A DNA stretch of 64,000 nt from contig BDDD01001961.1 of the NCBI GenBank assembly GCA_001972305.1, positions 186,001 to 250,000 on the forward strand, read 5' to 3'. The notes beneath the pieces are model-generated. The model saw only the letters and a list, made by a program, of their open reading frames with translations. It was not told the DNA's origin and did not search any database. Position numbers and translations under genes: made by a program. Of the stretch, positions 57,204 through 64,000 are shown piece after piece (within the stretch, counting starts at the first letter, position 1; the number at the start of each line of letters is the position of its first letter). Source of the DNA: Cephalotus follicularis (Eukaryota; Streptophyta; Magnoliopsida; Oxalidales; Cephalotaceae).

Positions 57204-58720
57204 TTACCCATCGGTAATATTTTGCTTATCCAAAGTATACATTCCGCCTTGTGCGGTAGGTGTTGGTCTCATTGGTTGCTTCCCACGATCTCCTCGTCTT
57301 GAGTTAGCACTAGGACGACCTCGTCGTAACTGTCCAAAACTGCGGTTTGGTTGCGAACCTTCTTGTTGCGAGGCCGTACTTTGTCCTAGTTGATTTCCAT
57401 ACTCGTACCTTCTGTAATGGCATTCAGCAGCTCTATGGTCTGGAGCTCCACATATCAGGCATTTACCAGTTTTCCACCAACAATTTTCAGATGCATGATT
57501 CGTGCGCTGGCAGTGTTCACATGGTTCATAAGGAGCTTGACTGCTAGAATTAGCAAGTCTAGAGGGACTCCTTTGAGGCGACAATAATCCCTGGTCCCGT
57601 CGTTGAGAACCTTGTCCTCTCCTTCTCCTTTGGGAATTCTGAGTTCGTTCCTCAAATCTGGAAGGACTAGTGGGGCTATCTGTGTCATGGGGGGATTCAC
57701 CCTGTCCAGGGCTACTGCCATATTCCAATTTCTGAGATTTATTACTGCCCCCAGAACTCCTACCAGAAGGCCCATCTGGAGACACCGATCTCTTACAATC
57801 AGTCTGGATCTCCAAGTTTCGTATCTCATTAGTCACAGCTTCAATATCTCTGGCCCTACCAGATACTTCCATCAGAGTTCTCAATCGGAGAGGTACCAAT
57901 TGTCGTCTGATATCAGGTCTAAGGCCAATAAGAAACTTCTTGGCCTTCCTTGTTTCAGTATCAACCATGTGTGGAGCTACTCTTGCCAACTCAGTGAACT
58001 TGGCCTCATACTGGCCTACTGTCATCTCACTTTGTGTCAGGTTTAGGAATTCAGCCTCTCTTTTGTCTACTTCAACTTCGAGATAGTACTGTTTATTAAA
58101 TTCCTCCATGAATCGGTCCCATGATCTGACTATCCCTAATCGTTCCCATGAGTCTGCAATCATTTGCCACCAATGATCTGTTTCGCCCTGTAGCATATAT
58201 GTGGCAAAGATTATTTTATGAGAGTCAGAAACCCCAAAACAGTGAAAATCTTTTCAATGCGCATTAACCATCTCTCTGTCGCCACTGCATCTGGCTCTCC
58301 TGTAAACACTGGGGGATTCAGCCTCAAAAACCTGGCTAAGGGATCCTCTAGGCGTGCTGGTTGATCGACTGATCTCCTTACTGCCATTGTTCGTCTAAGA
58401 GGTCTTGCAGCCGGAGGCTGTTCAGGTGCTTCAGCCACTCGTCTATCAGATCTGGCAGCTGAGGTCTGCTCTGATGTAGTCGTATAACGCTGCATGAACT
58501 CAGTCATCTGGGTCATCATCGCCCGCATTCTTCTCATAAGACATCTAGATTCCCGTCGATCAGGGGCTGTTTCTCCGGCCTCTTGGGCTGCATTCGCTTC
58601 TTCTGCATCTCTACTCGCCCGAGTACGTCTAGTCGACAGCTCGGCCCTTGCTCCCCATGCAGTTCTACTCTGACGATCGTCCATTTTCACACTATATATT
58701 AATAAAGGGTTAATATCCAC
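57204..58720 (-). pseudogene. Gypsy gag of the TR-GAG element, broken
   Basis: The minus strand opens with an arginine and glutamate-rich leader (MDDRQSRTAWGARAELSTRR) and then the gag core (FLRLNPPVFTGEPDAVATER, WDRFMEEFNKQYYLEVEVDK, LNLTQSEMTVGQYEAKFTEL). A basic linker and two adjacent knuckles (CEHCQRTNHASENC and CLICGAPDHRAAEC, about 57400-57530) follow. It ends near 57204 with no protease after it. Nucleocapsid and capsid parts are both present, which fits a particle-forming but enzyme-less element. Fossil. Confidence 0.88.
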
Positions 58721-58791
58721 TTATAAATATCCGCATGCAATTTAACTTTATAAGCCAAAGACTCCTTACTGGTGTATCCAGAATAGGAGAA

Positions 58792-58808
58792 CCGTGGCTC
58801 TGATACCA
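58792..58808 (-). other. Primer binding site of the TR-GAG element
   Basis: The minus strand reads TGGTATCAGAGCCACGG four bases after the LTR end GGCGTTACA, a good initiator methionine tRNA match. Confidence 0.88.
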
Positions 58809-59126
58809 AGTCTGTAACGCCCCAAACCCCAAGGGTCAACCCTCAAGATTTGACGCGCTACGAACAGTACTATTTATTTACTAATATTCAGCGGAAATTA
58901 AAAACTTTTAACAATATAAAAATGCATGCGGAATAAATCCAATTAAACATCATTTGCATGGATAAACCCTGTGTTATACAATACTGTTCATAAAATCTCT
59001 GCCACAAGTCGGCAGGTCAAGAAATACAATATTTAAAAATATAAATAAGTCGGTCGTTAATCTGCTGTGGAGGAAACTCACCCGGGGCTTCAATCCTCGG
59101 CCAGCTGCGAAACTCCACCTGTACCT

Positions 59127-59154
59127 GACCCATTACATTAAAATGTAATGGATC
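59127..59154 (-). other. Conserved LTR dyad in the 5' LTR
   Basis: GACCCATTACATTAAAATGT then AATGGATC, flanked by CCTGTACCT and CAGCGAC. It is the counterpart of 54174-54201 with matching arms. Confidence 0.65.
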
Positions 59155-59605
59155 AGCGACAACTGGTCGTGTAGAAACTACAATCCAGTCATGCATGGGG
59201 ATGCAGATGTAGCGGGCAGTATGCAATGCAATGAGATTCAATAATAACAGTACAATATAACACTTCATTCATTCGCTACTAGCAGTCAATAACATTGTGA
59301 TTCATTCCGTATCATTCCTAAACAGTCATTCACAATTTTTAACCGTCATAATAAATCCTTCATCGGCATCCCCTATTAAAGGAGGAGCAATAACGCACTC
59401 CAGACATTAAGGCAGAGGAGTCGGGATAGGAATAATCATTACATTTTAGGCAGACCTATTCCTGGGGTTCCTCGGCAGTAGGAAGAGCAATATACGCACT
59501 CTAGGCATTATAGGCAGAGGAGAGGAACATAAACATTATACAGTATCAATAATAATCATTCAGTACACTATACAGTAATAATAACAGTAACAGTAAGAGT
59601 CAGTG

Positions 59606-59780
59606 TGGCTCATCTCGGTCAGTGATCAGTCGGCTCATCTCAATCGGTAATCCTACGGCTCATCTCGGTCGGTGATCCCGTAGGCTCATCTCAAAGATAG
59701 CCTTGTCGGCTCATCTCAATCGGTGATCTGACGGCTCATCTTAGTTGGTGATCAGTAAACTCATCTCAATTGGTGATCAG
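59606..59780 (-). repeat. GGCTCATCTC minisatellite, about seven copies
   Basis: Same unit as 54653-54848, with about two fewer copies. Confidence 0.87.
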
Positions 59781-60514
59781 GCACAATACAGTGTATTAAC
59801 ATTATTAATATTAGTACATTACACTACATTTATTACATTAACATTTTATAAACATTACATTGACATTTATGGTGAGGTCTGCCTGTGTTACTATACACTA
59901 CACTACACAGCAATGCCACTTTTAACACTAATTATTCAAATTCCTAGAAAGGCGCCTAAAACTTGTGTAACAGCGCATACTCAAATACGCATGAGGCCAT
60001 GCAAGTGCATCCTCGTCCTGCTCAGTGCGCACAAAGTCTATGCAATTTCATTCTCGTCCTCCCATCCTCATAAGCAGGCGAGGAGGGTCCAAAAGTGCTA
60101 CAGAATACTTGTGAGCGTCTAGCACGACCAGAGAGTAGGCAGAAAAAGATTCAACGCCATAACAGTGTTAACCATGTTCTTCTCGGACGAGGAGGCAGAG
60201 GATGAAGCGCACGCATGTAGGATGCTCGGCGCCGTGTTGTGCAGGTGCTACAGTCACCGGCGCTGCTCGGAAATCTTAGCACATGCTCACGATACACCCT
60301 TGGCTTAGTCTGATACGCACCATGCCATGGCAGAGGATAGCTCTGGTGCACTGCACGCATGGCAGTGGGCAAGCTCAGTGCACTTGACGCTATAAGGCAG
60401 TGGACGAGCCCATTTTAGCGTTCTCGACACCCTGGGCATGCATGGGACGCATGCAAGGAACAAGGATGTCCTCGGCACCTTGGCGTCCTTAGTGACCAGA
60501 GGGGACACAACATG

Positions 60515-60734
60515 TGCAGAGGAAAATGGCGTCCTCTGCTTTATCGTCCTCGACGCCTACGGTAGTGCGTGACGCATGCAGAGGACGGTGACGGGCTCTG
60601 AACTTGGCGTCTGTGACCTCGCCATGGAGTCCTCTGGTGCCTGGAGCTGGTATGTGTCGCATACAGAGGATAGTGGCATCCTCTGCTGCAGATACCGGTG
60701 CGTGGCGTACGCAGAGGACGATGGCGTCCTCTAC
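60515..60734 (-). repeat. Cluster of GAGGAC hairpins in the 5' LTR
   Basis: Counterparts of 55584-55802. At 60664-60685 the arms read CAGAGGAT/ATCCTCTG, whereas the other LTR has CAGAGGAC/GTCCTCTG. Both sides of one pair differ together. The copies near 60515 and 60711 are less perfect. Confidence 0.7.
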
Positions 60735-61697
60735 ACTTGACGCCCGCACGTTACAGTGGCGTGCCCGCAGCGTCTGGTGCTGGTGTGGCTGGGTAGAGGT
60801 CCTCGGCGATGGCGTCCTAGCTCCTCCCGGTGCATGTATGGCGTACCTTGGCCCACGACATCATCATCATACTGCCCAGCCTGAGGAAAAGTATAGCAGT
60901 GACGCCTTGCGTAGGGGTAGGGACGCACAAAGGCATCCTCGGAGTGTACGAGGCAGTAAAAACCAAGGCCATTTGTACAAATATACACACTGTACTCACA
61001 CTAACAATAAAATAATGCCTTAGTTAAATTAACTAAAGGGTGCTAGGAGGAGAACCTACCTCAGCTTGCAGCGCTTCCTTCCTTGCTCAGCACAATTCCT
61101 TAATTGCTCCTCCGACTTCGATGCTCCTCAGCTCAACAATTACAATTTCCTTTGCTTCGAAGTGTTTCTTGCATATCTTTCCAAAGCGGGGAGTGAGGGA
61201 CTATATAGGAGAGGGGGAAGGGAGACAAGAACTCTCCAGATTTTCTTCATCTTTTTGTCTTTTTCCTCTCATTTTTCCAGCAGCCCTCCCCCACCATCAA
61301 CCTTCCTTCATATAGTTACCAGCAGAAACTTATGGATTCCACTACAAAACTCCAGCCGTTTCTTCCTCTCTTTCCACTGTGGGCTGCTAAGGACAGCCGA
61401 GTAAACTCCTCCCTCCTTCATTTCCTTGTCCCAATAACATAATTGTGGCCCAATCCTCTTCCTTTGTTTAATTCAATTCCAAAACGGACCATAACAATAT
61501 TTTGAGCCCATTTCCATAATACATTTTAAAATCCAAACTCCATTTTATTCCAAATCCATACCCTTCCATTCAGGCCCAAAATGCCATTTCAAATCCAATT
61601 CAATAATAATATATTTTTGGGCTCGAAATATTATTTCTCAAAATACTGTGCATTTATACATATATATTTTATTTTACAAAAATATCTTGTTATTACA

Positions 61698-61702
61698 GTA
61701 TT
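61698..61702 (+). other. Target-site duplication GTATT, right copy
   Basis: Pairs with 53855-53859. Confidence 0.88.
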
Positions 61703-61888
61703 GATATTTCATGAGAGTAGATATTAATTAAGAAAGCCAATAAATTAAACTTTTAACCTATAAACCTCTCAATTTCTCTCTTTCACTTTCTCTCTCCTAT
61801 TTCTCTCTCTTATCTCTCTCTAAACTCACCAAAATAGCCCCCAGATATATAGTTTTGAGTGCAAATCAAAAGAATTTGGGGCATAGAT
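61703..61888. other. Noncoding spacer with CT-rich run
   Basis: A (CT)-rich run (61775-61825) and AT-rich sequence lie between the TR-GAG target site and the right SIRE-like LTR. No feature can be assigned. It may continue the LTR start at 53714. Confidence 0.45.
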
Positions 61889-63044
61889 TGATAGTGAATA
61901 AACTGTAAGGGGGGTGAATTGTAGTTTCTAATAATTTAGTTAACCGTTTTGCAATTTCAAGTTAATACTATGAACACAATGTATATATGCAATCAAAAGC
62001 AAATAAATAAAATAATTAAATAGAGAGAGTAAGAGAGTTGCAAACACGGTTTTAGAGTGGTTCGGCTTAACTCTTGCCTACGTCCACTTTTTCCAAGGAT
62101 CTCCTTGAGTTTCCACTAGTTCTCCGAATAAATTTTCAGGCGCTATTCGGTGCACCTTTACACTTGTTCGTGATTGACCTCAATCACTTACAAATTTTGG
62201 GTTCACTCCCCTATTACAATCAAAGTGTATAATGAAGAATGTTTGATCTTAACCTCTCAAAGATTGGATTTTACAAGATAATAACTCTCAAAATAAATAA
62301 AAACAAAAGTAGGTTAAGGCACAAAAAGAATTTTGATATGAAGCTTTGATGATCTTTGTTGGGCTCTTTACAATTGATGTTGTTTTTTCTTTGTATATGG
62401 ATCACTTGTGTTCTTGATGTATTTTTCTTCTTGTTCTCTCTTGAAAAATTGTGTTTATAGACGTTTTTGTCTTGTAAGATCCGTTGGATGTGTCTTGGAG
62501 TTTGTTGCTTCAAAGACGGCGCATTAAAACAGAGTCAGAAATTGTTCTAGCTATGCAAAGCATCGACAGTTTGCCTCAAAGCGTCGCCGCTTATATGACC
62601 TTTGAGAGTTTGAATTTGAAATTTCTGGTCAAAGCGCCGGCGGTCTGGATTTGGGGTCGACAGTTTCCTCAAAGCGCTGACGCTTTGTGTTGAGCGTCGC
62701 GGCTTTGGGCAATTTCAATTGGCCCAGAATTCTCTGTTTTTAACCGCTGATAGAGGGGTCTTTAGCGCTGGCGCTTTGGCTCAAGGCACTGACACTTTCC
62801 ATAAAGCGTCGACGGTTTGGGTAGTTTCCTCTTTGCTCCAAATACTCCAACTATTGGCGCTTTGTTTCTTGCTTCGACGGTTGCACAAAGCGCTGACGCT
62901 TACTTCCTGAGCGTCGATGCTTTAAGTTGTGTCTGCAATTTTCTTGTTGTTTTGCACATTCTATCTTTTACTTGCACATAAAGAAACTTTGTTAAACACA
63001 AATATGTTATCATCAAAACTAGGATTGAGACATAAATGTCAACA
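61889..63044 (-). mobile_element. 3' LTR of the right SIRE-like Copia
   Basis: On the minus strand the LTR runs from TGTTGACATTTATGTCTC at 63044 to CAGTTTATTCACTATCA at 61889, about 1156 bp, close to the 1174 bp of the left LTR. Shared blocks include CTCTTGCCTACGTCCACTTT and TTTTGATGATAACA. The polypurine tract lies just outside at 63045, so this is a 3' LTR and the element extends to the right. It is a different copy from the one at 1956. Confidence 0.82.
62559..62922 (-). repeat. AGCGTCGACGCT-type palindrome array in the right SIRE-like LTR
   Basis: Copies start near 62559, 62580, 62633, 62653, 62673, 62693, 62742, 62764, 62785, 62805, 62870, 62889 and 62910. Most neighbouring gaps are 19-22 bp, and one jump is 53. 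This array occupies the same place in the LTR as the CAGYCGACTG array at 2581-2965, but with a different core. Confidence 0.82.
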
Positions 63045-63060
63045 ATCTCCCCATTTTTTT
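63045..63060 (-). other. Polypurine tract of the right SIRE-like Copia
   Basis: The minus strand reads AAAAAAATGGGGAGAT immediately before the TGTTGAC start of the LTR. Confidence 0.83.
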
Positions 63061-63554
63061 ATGATGACAAAATTTGCTTCATTTTCAACAAGAATTATAT
63101 AACTTAAGCAATATAACAACAATGCACAAGTAAAACATATACATATACACATACTCCCCCTTAATTCAATATCTCCACCTTAGATAAACAATGGGTGTTT
63201 ACTTGTCATTTTTTTTATATTTTCTCCCTATCAATCTCCCATTCTTCCTATTTTCTCTCCCTTTTTGTTATCATTTCAAAAAGGTTGAACAATAAAAGTG
63301 TTAAGTCAAGGCATTTAATCAATATCATAAGGGCAATTGTCACAATAAATCATTCATAACACAATATCATCAACTTCATTGACAAAACATCATAAGTCCA
63401 CATTTCATAAAATGCATAAAGTTCACATCATAAGTGCACATTACATCATAAGTTCACATTACAAACTTTAATAGCACATACTTACAAACCATAACATGTT
63501 GTTCAAAAACAATACACAAGATAAACATAAAATGCATAATGAAACATGAGATGC
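63061..63554. other. 3' untranslated stretch of the right SIRE-like Copia
   Basis: AT-rich, without domains. Several CATAAGT and CACATT words repeat near 63380-63480. It lies between the last coding sequence of the element and the polypurine tract. Confidence 0.6.
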
Positions 63555-64000
63555 TCAATCGTCCATACGAGTATCTTCATTATCTCCATCCATATCGCCC
63601 TCCAAGTCATTTGTGGCTGCATCATCTCGTTGATTGCCATCGTCGTCTTGGCTCGAAGAGGAGGTGATAAGGCCTTCGTCACCAATTATCCCTATTTCTG
63701 CAAATCTTTTTGCCATCCTCTTTTGCCTTCTTTCAATGGTTTGAACATTTACTTTCATTTCTTGAACTCCTTGTTGTAAACCTTTGATTGCCTCCAAGAT
63801 TTCTTCGAGTTTAGGTATTGGCAGGTTGATATTTGATGTTGGCTCCTCTTGAGGCTCTCCTGGTTCACCTTGAACTTCATCACCTATTTCCTCTTCACCT
63901 TCTTCTTCAATGACTCTATTCGAGTCCTCCTCCCTAGGGATCCATGTCCCAATTGTGTTTCTTAAACCACATTCTTCCTAGGGTTCCCTTTCCTAGCTTG
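63555..64000 (-). pseudogene. 3' extra coding region of the right SIRE-like Copia (acidic coiled coil)
   Basis: An open minus-strand stretch continues past the window edge and ends at 63555. It is glutamate-rich at first, then has a heptad-like helix (LEEILEAIKGLQQGVQEMKV, TIERRQKRMAKRF) and an acidic tail ending DGDNEDTRMDD. It matches no enzyme. SIRE-lineage Copia often carry an additional, sometimes envelope-like, coding region between pol and the 3' LTR, and this position fits. The assignment is an inference, and the upstream part is not visible. Confidence 0.55.

Larger units (their letters stand above)
53860..61697 (-). mobile_element. Gag-only Ty3/Gypsy element (TR-GAG type) with both LTRs
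   Basis: A complete structure on the minus strand: 5' LTR 58813-61697, primer site, gag region, 3' LTR 53860-56765, flanked by GTATT. The interior is only 2.05 kb and holds gag but no protease, RT, RNase H or integrase. This matches the known class of non-autonomous terminal-repeat elements with a gag domain, which would need enzymes from an autonomous relative. The LTRs look about 92-94% alike over the first 190 bp by eye, suggesting a few million years at usual plant rates. Gag is broken. Confidence 0.9.
58813..61697 (-). mobile_element. 5' LTR of the TR-GAG element
   Basis: 2885 bp, aligned throughout with 53860-56765. The minus strand starts TGTAATAACAAGATATTT at 61697 and ends TTGGGGCGTTACA at 58813. 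It is followed outside by GTATT. Confidence 0.9.

Noticed and set aside
1956-63044. The two SIRE-like LTRs as the ends of one giant element
   Set aside because: The left one is a 5' LTR with its interior to the left, the right one a 3' LTR with its interior to the right. They are separate copies.
1-64000. tRNA genes, suggested by repeated TGGTATCA sites
   Set aside because: Each site is only 12-17 bases next to an LTR end, that is, a primer binding site. No cloverleaf-length sequence was seen.

Overview
This window looks like repeat-dense heterochromatin of a flowering plant, most likely a eudicot. I find no intact host gene, no rRNA or tRNA gene and no CRISPR. Almost everything traceable is LTR retrotransposon DNA, nested several levels deep: Ty1/Copia of SIRE, TAR, Ale/Retrofit and Tork type, and Ty3/Gypsy mostly of chromovirus (Tekay-like) type. 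The plant assignment rests on these families, on tRNA-iMet primer sites (TGGTATCA...) and on the nested architecture. The species cannot be read from the sequence. Every element is treated as a fossil.

Layout. 1-3129: 5' part of a minus-strand SIRE-like Copia (LTR 1956-3129), inserted in the integrase region of a minus-strand Gypsy (3130-10610, LTR 7472-10610), itself sitting in a plus-strand Copia pol fragment (10611-11403). 11404-12767: a Gypsy-like LTR remnant. 12768-25337: a minus-strand Gypsy LTR split by a 9.45 kb TAR-like Copia (13520-22971, target duplication CATGC). 26076-30023: a plus-strand Gypsy-type LTR split by a solo LTR (27697-29712, duplication TGCGT). 30348-50972: one old Ale/Retrofit-like Copia with duplication CAATT, stretched to 20.6 kb by at least three datable insertions (solo LTRs 31276-33880, 42181-45359, 47772-50275), a Tork-like Copia remnant and several LTR pieces. 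50978-53859: AT-rich DNA with LTR scraps. 53860-61697: a Gypsy element with both LTRs and duplication GTATT whose interior holds gag only (TR-GAG type). 61889-64000: 3' LTR and 3' end of a second minus-strand SIRE-like Copia.

The main unexplained signal is architectural. At least six LTRs or leaders from unrelated families carry arrays of a 10-12 bp near-palindrome placed every 20-21 bp, about two helical turns. Two core versions occur, CAGYCGACTG and AGCGTCGACGCT, both built around GTCGAC. The two SIRE-like LTRs at the window ends share the same framework yet carry different versions. A second signal is a conserved module in divergent Gypsy LTRs: a dyad around GACCCATT/AATGGGTC, then ACCTGCCGACATGTGGCAG, and in three LTRs a CUCC-UNCG-GGAG tetraloop hairpin. 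A third is a set of GAGGAC hairpins in the TR-GAG LTRs.
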